From Posidonia oceanica (lineage: Eukaryota; Streptophyta; Magnoliopsida; Alismatales; Posidoniaceae), in the NCBI GenBank assembly GCA_037176725.1, contig JAZBRS010000029.1:121925001-121989000 (forward strand): 64,000 nucleotides of DNA, read 5' to 3'. Under the pieces are notes generated by a model. The model was given only the letters and a program-made list of their open reading frames with translations, was not told where the DNA came from and made no database searches. The translations under genes and the position numbers were made by a program. This document shows positions 1-10,521 of this stretch, piece after piece; within the stretch, counting starts at the first letter, position 1, and each line of letters starts with the position of its first letter.

Positions 1-718
1 CAGGCAAGTGAATGGCGCGCAGAACAAGGTCCCCTGTCTGGAAGCCTCTTGGTTGAACTTTCTTCAAGTAAGACCTGGCCATTCTCTTTTGATAGCAGTG
101 AGCATTATGCATAGCTTGCAGCCTGTGCTCATCAATCAGGTTCAGTTGGACGTAGCGGTCTTCGACCTATTCTGCTTCATCCAACTTAGCTTCGCGTAGG
201 ATCTGTAGTGAGGGGATCTCTACCTCGACGAGCAGCATTGCCTCCATGCCGTACACCAGAGAGTATGGGGTGGCGCCTATTGAAGTGCGGACGGATGTCC
301 TATACGCCTAGAGTGCGTAAGGAAGCTTGTCGTGCAAGTCCTTATGAGTTTCCGCCATTTTCTTCAGGATTTTGACCAGATTTTTGTTGGCGGACTCCAC
401 TGCACCGTTCATCTGTGGCCGATAAGGCGAGGATCTGTGATGTTTGATACTGAAGCTCTGCAGATAGTCTTCGATCCTCTTAGTAATGAAATTTGTGCCA
501 TTGTCAGATGTGATTGCATGCGGGACCTTGTACCGGGCTATGATATTGTTTCTGATAAACTTTTCCGTAGCCACGGCAGTCACTGTCTTGTAGGAGGTCG
601 CTTCCACCCATTTAGTGAAGTAATTAATCGCTACCAGAATGTAACGATGACCATTAGAAGATGGAGGGTGGATGGCGCCATTGACATCAATCCCCCAGGT
701 GGAGAAGGGCCATGGCGA
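1..718 (-). pseudogene. Integrase remnant of element A (catalytic core and C-terminus)
   Basis: Minus-strand translation gives the retroviral-type integrase core. The first catalytic Asp is near 690, the DNG Asp lies in the 308-607 segment, and the Glu of MNGAVES follows with the usual D-35-E spacing. The C-terminal stretch runs off the window at position 1. The N-terminal HHCC zinc domain is absent because the RT-RNase H deletion ends just upstream of the core. TAG at 308-310 replaces the Trp that element D has at the same place, and an Asp in the core (D-Y-F-T-K-W in D) reads Asn. The integrase frame also differs from the frame of the linker it is joined to, so no functional integrase can be made. 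Confidence 0.88.
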
Positions 719-724
719 CGCTTC
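712..724 (-). other. Junction of the ~2.6 kb RT-RNase H deletion in element A
   Basis: On the minus strand the linker sequence ending in ...ILKR is followed directly by the integrase segment beginning SPWPFSTW. In element D these two places are at about 59190 and 61797, so about 2.6 kb covering RT, RNase H, the second RNase H and the integrase zinc domain is missing. Only 2-4 bases are shared at the break, which fits end-joining rather than recombination between long repeats. Confidence 0.8.
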
Positions 725-1644
725 AGGATGATCACGCTTACTCGAGTATTCTTGTAGCCTCGGTGCGTGACCTCCGTCCCGGCAACTTCTACTATCTGCT
801 CTGGCCTGACTGATTCTGCTGAGTGCTCTGCTGATACTGCTGAAGGCCTTGCTGATTCTGCCACTAATGCTGCTGATGGCCCTGCTACTAAGGCTGCTGA
901 TGATTCTGTTGCTGATTCCGCTTTCTGCTCTATTACTACTGCTGCTTGGACTGCGAGTGCTTCCTCCTCTGAGTCTTCTAGTGTGCTCGTGGAGGGTATG
1001 CCGGACTGGCGGCTGATCTGGGTACTACCACTTGCTACACTGCCTAAGTGAGGCATGTGTTGCACAAACCACCTAGACCCGCCTTCTGGTTGTAGGGTAA
1101 TGAGCTCATCTGGTCTAGGGGAGTCCGGTATTGCTGAATCTTCTTCCAAGACCATGATAGAGGCATGGTCTTCTCGCAGGAGAGGATCCATAGCCACAGC
1201 TTTCCCTTTCCTTTCTGCGGCTTGGTGCTCTGCCAGGTCTTCTGCTATCGACTTGAGCTGTTCTTGGTAGAGTAGCTCTAAGTCGGACATCCATGAATCG
1301 ACCTAGGCTTCTATCGCCACTCCTTCCTCCTCATCTGAGGGTGAGTCGACGTAGTAGGCGCCGAGGGCCTGCGGCACTGGCCTGGCTGCAAGATGGATCG
1401 CTGCCCTTGGTATTTGCATGGTCTGGCTCACAGGCGTGCCTGATAGCAGCAGCTTCGGCATGGGAGATCCAAACAGACTGGTTAGCGGGGCTACAGATGG
1501 GTACGCTGCCAGGGTCACTATGGCAGTTAGAGGGTAGGCAGAGGTGCTCTTCTGAGGGCTCAAGGGTCGGGAGACTATGATGCTCAATTGGTCCTCTGCA
1601 ATTGGTGGTGACGATGAGAGTGCGGCCTTTAACGCCACGGGGTC
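719..1644 (-). pseudogene. Protease-to-RT linker of element A (broken)
   Basis: The minus-strand frames match the long Ser/Ala/Glu-rich linker of element D between its G-patch and RT: a DSPSDEEEG block, the SDLELLYQEQ helix-like stretch, RPDELITLQPEGG, an Ala/Ser/Glu repeat (about 790-960) and the RGYKNTRVSV block. The frame is split between 1303-1638 and 631-1290 with a stop at the junction with the protease frame (1645-1647). No enzymatic motif is visible. Function is unknown, but the order of blocks is the same in A, C and D. Confidence 0.75.
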
Positions 1645-3101
1645 CTACCATGAGAGTTGTTGTTCTGCGGCAGGAGGATGTGAAGCGGACTGCACCGGCT
1701 GCATTCTCGGCGATGCGGCTGCTGAAACGGGCCGAGTCGCGCTGCTGACTGAGTTGACTGACTGTCCCTCCAGAGAGAGTGACAGCGGTACTGATGCGAC
1801 TGCGACTGCAGGTAGCCCGCCTGATTGTGCCAAAAGGAGTGTCTCTGACTTCTGAGCTGCTGCTGCCTGTACTTGTAATGCGGATGTGGCTGTAGGAATG
1901 TTAGAGCTTGTTAGTTCTGCCACAGAGTCTGCTGATTTGTCTGTTGTATCTGCTGAAGGAAGAGCCAAACAAATTGACCAGGGCACTTCCGTGTTGATCA
2001 GAGCCTTACTGCCAATTGGGACTGCCTCTGTTGTGCCAGACTGCTCCTCATCCGAGTAGTAGTCCTCAATGCAGACCCAATCTTTCGTTGGCCCCATGAC
2101 TTGATCATCAGTTGATCCCAGAACTCCTGCACTAGTGAAGTTAGTGAGGTCTCTAGGGATGGCAGGTTCCTGATCCTTCATTTGAAAGTAGTGATCTTTG
2201 CTGGGCTTGGGCACATAATCGAGGCCTTCAGATTTCCTCCGCTCCGCCGCTACGATCGGCTCTGCGATCCCCTGGCCATGACGCCCGAGCGGTGTACCCT
2301 TTATGTAACCCCACCTGTGACATACATCCTCGACCATTCGGAAGGGGTTGTTGTGAATGGCCAAGGAGTTGGCACGTTCGAGATTAGGAATGAAGTTAAC
2401 TGCCTCGCACCGGTTAATGCAATACAAGGCTTCAGAAGTCTCAGGGTCAAACGGGATAGCTTGTGAAGAGACGGGGGAGACTGCCTCAATCTGCTCCTTC
2501 TCAAAGTTCTCCGCCATGACGACAATGACATCATCGCCACGACGGTACTTTATCATCCGATGGAGGGTCGAGGGAAGGACCTGATGCTTGTCGAGCCAAG
2601 GGCGCCCAAGCAGGAGATTGAAGTTCGGCTTCGAGTTGACGACATAGAATTCTACATCGAAAATGACCGGGCCAATAGCAAGAGGAATAATCAGGATCCC
2701 CAGAGCGTCATGGTGGGTGTTGTCAAAAGCTGTCATTCCCTTCATGGCCGGTGTGATGTCCTCGGCTTTGAATCCGAGCTTGGTTGCAGTACGCAATGGG
2801 CAGACGTTAAGGCCTGACCCGTTATCAACCAGTGTTAGGGGAATGCGAAAGTTTTTGAATTGAACCGTGACGAACAGGGGTTGATTGTGATTAATCCCCG
2901 CTGGAGGCAGCTCATTGCTCATAAAAGAGATGACCTGGGGCACCGCAATCATCCCTACCATGCTTTCCAAAGCTGAAGGCTCAATAGATTGGGACACATG
3001 GGCAGCCTAGAACATGCGAAGAAAAGCCTCGCGGTGTTCAGCAGAGGTGTGGATTAGGTCCCAAATGGAAATATTGGCTTTGACCTTCTTAAGTTGGGAG
3101 G
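1645..3101 (-). pseudogene. Protease and G-patch segment of element A
   Basis: The minus-strand frame from about 3090 down to 1645 corresponds to the aspartic protease of element D. The active-site motif LVDNGSGLNV (about 2845-2815) is intact, as is the following TAFDNTHHDALGI block. A G-patch-like segment follows at about 2345-2215 with the spaced-glycine pattern (G-Y, G-T-P-L-G, G-Q-G-I, G-L-D-Y). A stop codon stands where D has Gln (FQAA) near 3010, so the protease frame is not joined to gag. Upstream continuity with gag is also lost because the solo LTR begins at 3102 and about 690 bp of the gag-protease connector are absent. Confidence 0.82.
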
Positions 3102-3393
3102 TGTAGTAATCCCGGTGTTCAGATCGTCCATGCACATTTGCCAAAGCTCGCGTGCACCGATCAGAATCAGGCTCACTATTAGCGGCTATGTCCGAGAAGG
3201 AAGACTTAACTCGAAAACATTTAAAAAAGGGAAAAGGGGAAGAAAAGAAGAAGATAGGACAAAATCGGAGTCGCCACCAAGTCTATTAGATCGGGAGACA
3301 AGGAAAACCAGGGAAATGCGTGAATAATCACGCAAAACCAAGCAAAAGATGCAATGCAAGGCAATACAAAAGAAATGAGATGCAAATGATGTG

Positions 3394-3540
3394 ACTCGTG
3401 CCTAGGATAAATGCAATATGGTCGTTGCGGGCCAAGAGAGAGGGCAAGGACTCCTGTTACGTGCGAGGAAGGTGTTAGGCACCCCCGACACGCCCGAGAA
3501 TCAGTCTTTCTAGGCTTACGCTCGCATACGCAGGGAAATG
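3394..3540 (-). promoter_or_regulatory. Conserved LTR 3'-proximal block (solo LTR)
   Basis: This block is shared by all five LTRs in the window and is much better conserved than the sequence around it. On the sense strand it reads AAAGACYGA..., GGGGGTGCCTAACACCTTCC, ACGTAACAGGAGTCCTTGCC, and then a GGATAA/TTATCC stretch. Its place near the LTR 3' end suggests R/U5. Its role (RNA processing, packaging or polyadenylation) is not shown by the sequence. Confidence 0.6.
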
Positions 3541-3784
3541 CAGATTTGAATGCCTAAGTGCCATGAATGCCAATCTAAATGCTCAAAGGTGTGCTCTAAG
3601 TGATGGAATGCAATGCAAGAAAGTAAACGTGCAGTCTAAGCGCTCAGCAACGCTGTCTGTGTTTCGAACCGGGCGAAACCTGGCTCGTGAGAACTCCAGG
3701 CAGTAAGCATCACTGCCCTAATGCAAATGCAGGCGATAAAACAAAACAACGGTGAAAACAGGCAATGCAAACGACATGCGAGAG

Positions 3785-4858
3785 GAAATAACGTAAAACA
3801 TGCAAAACGGTGCGAGAAACAAAGTCGACATGCAAAACAGTGCGAGAAACGAAGCCGACACGCAAAACGATGCGAGAAACGAAGCAAGAACGTAAAACCG
3901 AGGGAGAAACACAGCAAGAACATAAAACAGTGCAAAAAATAAAGTCGGCATGCAAAACGGTGCAAGAAACAAGCGAGACACACAAAACGGTGCAAGAAAC
4001 AAAGCAAGAATGTAAAACAGTGCGAGAAATAAAGTCGACACGCAAAACGGTGCAAGAAACAAAGTTGGCACACAAAATGGTGCAAGAAAGAAAGCGAGAA
4101 TGTAAAACAGTGCGAGAAACGAAGTCGGCACGCAAAACGGTGCAAGAAACCAAGTTGACACGCAAAACGGTGCAAGAAAGAAAGCGAGAATGTAAAACAG
4201 TGCGAGAAACAAAGTCGGCACGCAAAACGGTGCAAGAAACCAAGTTGGCACGCAAAACGGTGCAAGAAATAAAGCGGGCACACAGAACGGTGCAAGAAAC
4301 AAAGTCGGGCACGCAAAACGATGCAGGAAACAAAGCGGCACGCAAAACGGTGCAAGAAACAAAGCGGCATCAAAACTGTGCAAGAAACAAAGTCAGGCAT
4401 GCAAAACGGTGCAAGAAATAAAGTCGGGCACGCAAAACAATGTAAGAAACAAAGCGGCACGCAAAACGGTGCGAGAAACAAAGTGGGCACGCAAAACGAT
4501 GCGAGAAACAAAGTTGGCACGCAAAACGATGCGAGAAACAAAGCTGGCACGAAACGGTGCAAGAAACAAAACGGCATGCAAAATGGTGCAAGAAACAAAG
4601 TCGGGCGAGCAAAACGGTGCAAGAAAAAAGTCAGGCACGCAAAACGGTGCAAGAAACAAAACGGGCACGCAAAACGGTGCAAGAAAGAAAGTCGGGCATG
4701 CAAAATGGTGCAAGAAACAAAGCGGCATGCAAAACGGTGCGAGAAACAAAGCTGGCACGCAAAACGGTGCAAGAAACAAAGTGGCACGCAAAACGATGCA
4801 AGAAACAAAGCTGTCACGCAATATGGTACGAGAAACAAAGCGGCAAAGAGCGTGTAAA
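3785..4858 (-). repeat. Expanded ~30-bp minisatellite in the solo LTR (about 35 units)
   Basis: The unit on the plus strand is close to TGCAAGAAACAAAGTCGGCA followed by CGCAAAACGG. Units are 30 bp in the first half and often 28-30 bp after about 4300. Because 30 is a multiple of three, long open frames run through it in several frames (up to 422 codons on the minus strand, 3636-4904); these are repeat artefacts. The same array is present in shorter form in the LTRs of A and D and in degenerate form in C and E. Confidence 0.9.
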
Positions 4859-4859
4859 A

Positions 4860-5215
4860 GCCATACAATGTGAATGATATGCAAAAGATGCTGCCGAAGT
4901 TCAAGAGGACTTACCTTGGAAATCTGAAGCTTGATCTGAAATCTGATTGGTCCATGCTGAAGAGCGCTCCGCTGGGGTCGCCCAGGTAGCTTAGTTTAGA
5001 AGATCCAACGGCCGGATCTGAAGATATCCAGACTTCAAGGTAGGAGGCCAGAACAGGAGAGAAGATAAGATCTAAGTGTAAAAGGGGGCCTAAGGATGTG
5101 CAAAACAGGTCCTCTCATGCAAATGGGAGCTAAGAGTGCTCAGGTGTGTGCAAGAGATGCCAGATGCAGGAATGCATGAATGCAATGCATGCAGAATGCA
5201 AGAAAAGACTTAGGG
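4860..5215 (-). other. LTR sequence between the minisatellite and the TGCAATTTT array
   Basis: This is unique LTR sequence homologous to about 13260-13610 in the LTR of A and 50840-51160 in D. No gene is visible. Confidence 0.6.
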
Positions 5216-5935
5216 ATGATTTTTCAAAAAACTAGGGACTTACTTGCAATTTTGAAAAGATGGGGGTCTAAATGCAATTTTACAAAATGCAGGGTTCAAA
5301 ATGTCATGCATCGGGACAAGTCTTGAAATCGAATGGTAAATCGGCATGCAATTTTGAAATCAACAGGGTCTAAAATGCAATTTTTCCAGGAAAACAGGGG
5401 TCCGAGTGGTCTGGGAATGCAAATAGGAGACCTATATGCAGTTTTTCAAACATACAGGGTCAAAAATGCAATTTTATAAGCAAAATGAGCATTTAAATGC
5501 ATACTGTGCATTGATGAAGGACCTATATGCAAAAATCAGATAATATGAGGAAAATGATGCAATGCAATAAGGAAAATTGAAAAATAAAACCTAAGTTAGC
5601 AGATCAGAGGATTAAATTGCAAATAAGAACAGCAACAGGGGCTAGAAATGCAATATAGCAAGGTAAAATATAAGCATTAAATCAGATTAATATCAGTAGG
5701 ACTAACATGCAATAATATAAAACAAGAGGACTGGAATTTAAAGGAAACACTGAAGAGAAACACTGTGGCAGGACTGACATGCAATTAACTGATTTTTTAT
5801 GTTTTTCATGCAATTTTATAAGATTAACATACAAAATTAAATGAATGATAAACAAGAGCAGGACCTGAATGCAATAAACCAGAAACAGAGACCGAAAATG
5901 CAATTTAATAACAAAATATCTTAGTAAATGGAAAA
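5215..5935 (-). repeat. Degenerate TGCAATTTT-containing repeat tract in the solo LTR
   Basis: TGCAATTTT or close variants recur every ~30-45 bp, alternating with GGGTCTAAAATG or GGACCTATATG phrases. The tract is AT-rich and too degenerate for a sharp period. It is also present in the LTRs of A (13610-14500) and D (49880-50840). Confidence 0.65.
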
Positions 5936-8278
5936 TAAGTGCATAGTGAAATCACAGACTGACGGCCACTGTAGCAGTTGCTACCAGCGGCCGTCGAGGG
6001 AGAAGGAAGGGCGTCGGAGGCGCGTTGACCGGCGGGGGATGCTCTCCAGAGCTCGGCGAAGGTCTAGGCTGCGTTGGGGAGCGGCGGCGGGGCTCGAAGC
6101 GAGTCGGAGGAGACGTCGGAGCACTGCAGAGCTGTCCGGAGGTGCTGCGGTCGGGCGCGGCGGCGTCGTGGCATTCTGAGGCCACCGGAGCGCTCCTGGG
6201 GGTCGAGCGGTTCTCGGGGGATGGTCGGCGACCGGTTCTGCAACCGCTTCGACGATCCGAGCTTAGAGCTCGCCGGAGAAGACGGAGTTGCCGGCGATGA
6301 CGACTCGGAGCAGGAGGGAGTAGAACCTAGAACTAAGGGGCGGAAAAGCAAGAAGGGGAAGAAACTAGACTGATGGGAGAAGGAAGCACCTGATTTGGCG
6401 TCCGGAGTGCCCCCCCAACGTGGGTGGCTTCTGCAGAGGTCGGCGAGGGTCGTCCGGCTGATGCAGGCATCGTCAGCGGCTCGCGGACGTCTGGAGCGGC
6501 TCCACGCAGTCTTCCGAAGCTCGCTAAACGCTTGGAAGGAAGTCCTGAAGCTCGACGGAAGAAGCGGCACTTTTGGGTTCAGTAGAGACTACCGGAGGTG
6601 GGGGGAGGATTTTGTCACCCCTCGGGCTGAATGGAGGGTGCTGGTGGACTCCTGGGTGTCTGGTGAAGGCTGCTGGAGGGTTGAATTGGGCGGTGGAGGT
6701 CTGGAAAGGGAGTTTGCTGGTGTGTTGATTTTCGGATAGAAAACCGGGTAGGTGTTTGTGGTGGGTTGTCGAAGCGGTGGTGGGTTGCTGGGTTGAAGGC
6801 CGGGTGGTCTAAGAAGATGGCGTTCAGGTGAGTTGAAGGGAGGATTTTGGAATGGATTGGAGGTCTGTGGGGTTGGAAATTTTGAGGAAGGTGGAGTTGG
6901 GTTCTGCGGAGGAAGTTGGGTGTTTCTCGGTGGTTTTGGGTTGTAGATGGCTGCGGAATGGGAGGGCCGAAATGCTGGAAGTTCGGTGGATTTGGGGGAT
7001 GAATTTTGAGAGGTTTGAAGGGTGTTGGAGGTTTGGATTGCAGTGGGATGAAGGAGGAGGAAATCCTAATCTTTGGCAGTGGAAGAGAGTGAATTCTCCG
7101 TTCTCTCGGGCTGAGGATCCCCCAAGGAAGAAGGTCGAGAGCCTGGCGATGAAGGGTGTGTTTCTGGTCTTCTAGAGTTGCTGGCTCTACTGGCTTTTTT
7201 CGTCTGAGGCGGGTGGCTACAATTGAGGGCTAAGGAGAGGCGATGGCAGGAGATTGCAGGTGCACGGGAGGCAGGCGGCGCATGCCGGTCCGGTCTGGGC
7301 AAAGGGCGTGCAAGGTTCAAGGACAATCAGGTGGGAGGACGGTGAGCTGTCGAATGCAGAAGGGTGGTGTCGGAGAGAAAGAAAAAAAGAAAACCAGAGA
7401 GGAAGGAGAAGGAGAGGAAGAAGGAGGGAAGGAGGAGGAGTTGGTGTGGGCCATGGACCGGACCTGGTGCACGGGAGAAGAAAAGAAAAGAAAGAAAGAA
7501 AAGAAGGGAGGAGGGGAGACGGGCCGGACTGGCCCAAGAAAGAAGAAAGAAAAGAAAGAAAGAAAAAAAATAGAAAGGAAGAAGGAAAGGAGGAAGAGAA
7601 AGGAGAGAAATAAATTAGATAAAAATAAAATAAAATAAAATAAAAAATAGGAAAGGTTCTTAGAGTGATTGTGTTTTAAGTTGGGACCTTGATTAAGTTT
7701 TTTAATGATTGTTTTTGATTAATTAATTAGGTTTAGAGAGATTTAGTTTTGATTAGGGTTTTTAGGGTTTTCTTTGCTTTTGATTTGTTTTGATTTTGAT
7801 TAAATGATTGTTAAGTTTTTTAGTTATTTTTTAATTATGTTTTCCTTGTTAAGTACTTGGGTTGTTAGTTAGGGTTTTTTAAAGTTTGTTTTTTAAATTA
7901 ACTAGAGTGGGTTTTAGATTTTTGATTTTGGACTTTCTCGCTTAAGTCTTTTGATTTGTTTTTGATTTTTGTTTGTTGAGCTCTTTTAATTAATTTTTTT
8001 TAATTAAGGTTTTCTTGTTAAGTTTTTAGTTAAGTGTTTTTGGATTCTTGATTGTTTGTTTTTTATTTTCAATTAAGTTTTTGAATTGTTCTTTTTAGAT
8101 TTGTTAAGTTAGGTTTCTCCTTTCCTTAATTATTTGCCTTAGCATTTCTTAATTGTTTTCCTTTTGTTTTGGGAATTGTTTTTGATTGCTTTTTGGTAGG
8201 GTTTTTACTCTTGCTTGTTTTGGTTACATTTTGGTTTTTTCTTTGATTGTACAGCATTTTGTTTTGGTTTGTTTTGCA
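5936..8278 (-). other. Upstream part of the solo LTR: GC-rich block, purine tract, T-rich block
   Basis: 5936-7200 is GC-rich LTR sequence homologous to 14500-15900 of A and to 48200-49860 of D. 7370-7645 is an almost pure purine tract (AAAGAAAG, then AAATAAAATAAAA). 7650-8278 is T-rich with GGGTTTTTAGGG phrases. Open frames here are compositional and none matches another copy as a protein. Confidence 0.6.
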
Positions 8279-10521
8279 GAAGGAAAGACAGAATGAATGC
8301 CTGAGGTTCCTGCCCCTCCCAGATAAGTGTGCTTCGGCAGAGGTTGGTGGATGATGCCAGAATGAGGGGGAACAGCTGAATGTGCAGATGCATGTGTGTG
8401 TGCTTGAGTGGATGCCTCGTGCGTGTCAATCACAATCGTTCCCGATTCGATTAGATCCTGAATAGCGTTCCGCAGGGAGTAGCAATTGTCCGTCGAATGC
8501 CCGACGCTTCGATGGAAATTGTAGAAGAGGTTCGCCTTAAACCAATACGGTAGAGGATTTGGGGGTGGGCGAACCTCCGAGAACTTCAGGAGCGATGCAA
8601 CCTTCGGCAAGATGACCGTGAGCGGTCCCACCAGTGGGGCGAATTTTCGCTTCTCAGTGGGTGGCCTTCTTTGCCTCTGGTATGAGCCTTGCTGAACCGG
8701 TGTGGCAGGGTAGACCGGTCTAGCGATGGTTGTGATCTGTGGTGTGGGTGGATTCCTAGGTGCAGGCGCATACACCATCTGAGCTTGGGTAGGCCGGGAT
8801 GGCAAGTGAACAGGCACAACAGGAGAGTCGACGAACGCAACAGCGGTTTTCGACGAGTCCTTCTTCTTCGGACGGTTGTTGCTACTACTGCTGTTGTTGT
8901 TGGAAGTGCTGCTGTTGGCACTGTTACTGCTGATCGCGGCCTGCTTAGCGAACGCGGAGAGAGCCGGGAAGTTGCCACTCCGCAAAGAACTCTCCACGCG
9001 CGCTCCAGCTCGGATAAGTGCTGCAAAAGTAGTGACTGGCTGGATGCTAAGCAGAGCTCCAAGAGATGGTTGCGCCCCTTTGATAACGATCTCAATAGAC
9101 TCCTCGTCAGAGGGTCTATCTCGGACCTGTGAGGCAAGGGCACGCTAGCGGCCGACGTACTCCCCGAACGGCTCGCTGGAATTCTACTTAATTGCGATCA
9201 AGTCTGCCCGCTTTGGGACTAGATCAAGGTTGAAGGAGTACTGTTCCAGGAACGCCTGACTGAGGTCATTCCAAGTCTTGATGGCTGACATATCAAGCGA
9301 TGTGAACCACTTGAGTGCCGGCCCGGTCAAGCTCTTCTGGAACAGGCGGATCAGCAACCTCTCGTCAACCTGAAGCTGAGCGAGATCACCGCAATATGGC
9401 TTTAGGTGTGCTACGGGGCAGCCCCTACCATTGTATTTCTCGAAGTCCGAGATTTTGAACTTCGAAGGGAATACCACCTTTGGAAAGCAGCAGAGGTCCC
9501 GAAATTGGTAGGTCTGGTGCTTAGTACCCTGCACTAGTCGTAGTACCTTTTCCAAGACATCCATCCGATTGTTAATGGGGTCTAGATTTGCTGCCACAGG
9601 AGAGGGATTGGCAGGGGTAGTGAGCACATACGCCGAATGGGTCGCACCTAAGTGCTCCTTCGGATCTACCATAGCGTCGCCTGGTGGAGCAGCGGGATGG
9701 CCGGCGTATCCATGTTGGGGAACTGTGTATGCAGGGATGAATGCAGGGTTCTGGGCCTGATGCAAGGGAGGAGGGTGGAAGACATGCTGTGCTGTGGGAG
9801 GGGTAGGATGCTGGAGCACCAGTTGCTATACAGGCGGGGTGCCGGACAGCGAGCCAGTGGAGTACTGGGCTCCAGCCAGCCCAAAGGACTGACCACCAGG
9901 GGGAAGAGGAGCATGCTGTGCAGAAGGAGGCAGTAACCGGGCCCCCATCGTCGGAACCGTGAGCGGTTGAGACGATGGTCGAGGCGGAGGTGTGGAGGTA
10001 GATGCATGAAATGCAGGAACTGGCCTCAAAGGAACCTCAGGAGCGACAGGAGCAGATGAGGGATGAACCGATAGAGCCATGCCCTGCAGTCTTTGGGCAA
10101 GCTCCATCAGGTGTTGGTACTGAGCCTCAAGCGTTCCATCAGCAGGAACGCTGGAGTGCAGTGCCGGCGAGGATTGAGAGGCAAATGGCACGGACACAGA
10201 CAGTCCGGGAGGAGTAGGCGCTATAGCAAAAGTCGCAGCAGTGGTAGGAGGGATGTCAAAGGCGACGTATCCCTGGGAAGGAGGGGGCAATGGCGTCTCC
10301 GAATCGCGAGTAACGGTCATCAAGATAGACTCGGCGACCGGATCCGAAGGAAGAGATGCTTGCCACTGTCCCAGGACATACTGAGATCCTAGAGGCGTCA
10401 GAGGAGGAAACCCTGACGTCGGAGGGGGAGCAAGAGGGATAGAAGGAGCAACCGGAGGGGCCGGAGCGAAAACACCCACCGTGACAGGAGTAAAGAGAGG
10501 CTCAATGACATATTGGGCCAT
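8279..10521 (-). pseudogene. Gag of element A (broken)
   Basis: The minus-strand ATG at 10521-10519 gives MAQYV, the same start as gag in D. A Pro/Ser-rich N-terminal region runs to a TAG at 9826-9828 (Gln in D). The conserved Gag core (FRDLCCFP, FEKYNGRGCP, GPALKWFTSLD, FSFNLDLVPKRADL type blocks) covers 9819-9184 and ends at a TAG at 9184-9186. A Trp-to-TAG stop follows near 9147. The next segment (8997-8279) includes the CX2HX4HX4C zinc knuckle (FYNFH variant, where the first Cys reads Tyr) and stops where the solo LTR begins. Gag would package the RNA in a cytoplasmic particle, but this copy cannot encode it. Confidence 0.9.
9184..9186 (-). other. Amber codon in gag shared with elements C and E
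   Basis: The codon context is AAG TAG AA on the sense strand. The same position is TAG in C (23468-23470) and E (45716-45718) and CAG in D (55223-55225). Confidence 0.85.

Larger units (their letters stand above)
3102..8278 (-). mobile_element. Solo LTR fragment nested in element A, truncated at its 5' end
   Basis: The 3' terminus is exact: read on the minus strand the segment ends ...GGATTACTACA at 3102, the same ending as the LTRs of C and E, with no PBS next to it. It aligns along its length with 11842-16816 of the LTR of A, then stops at about 8278, so roughly 850 bp of LTR 5' end are missing together with about 690 bp of the host gag. The simplest history is insertion into A, LTR-LTR recombination to a solo LTR, then one deletion across its 5' edge. 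The last ~80 bp before the terminus resemble the C/E type more than the LTR of A. Confidence 0.82.

Noticed and set aside
767..1270. Plus-strand open frames opposite the linker of element A
   Set aside because: They are shadows of the Ser/Ala-rich coding strand; the minus-strand reading is the one shared with C and D.
3636..4904. A 422-codon minus-strand open frame rich in Cys, Phe and His (LFLAPFCVP-type repeats)
   Set aside because: It runs through the 30-bp minisatellite. A unit length divisible by three keeps several frames open on both strands, and no copy elsewhere keeps it as protein.
7364..7638. Lys/Glu/Arg-rich open frames on the plus strand (also near 15921 and 63067)
   Set aside because: They result from purine tracts. 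Highly charged low-complexity frames occur in all three such tracts and are not conserved.
7740..7775. GATTAGGGTTTTTAGGG phrases that recall plant telomere repeats (also near 16300 and, reversed, 47900)
   Set aside because: There are only isolated phrases in a T-rich LTR block, not tandem TTTAGGG arrays.
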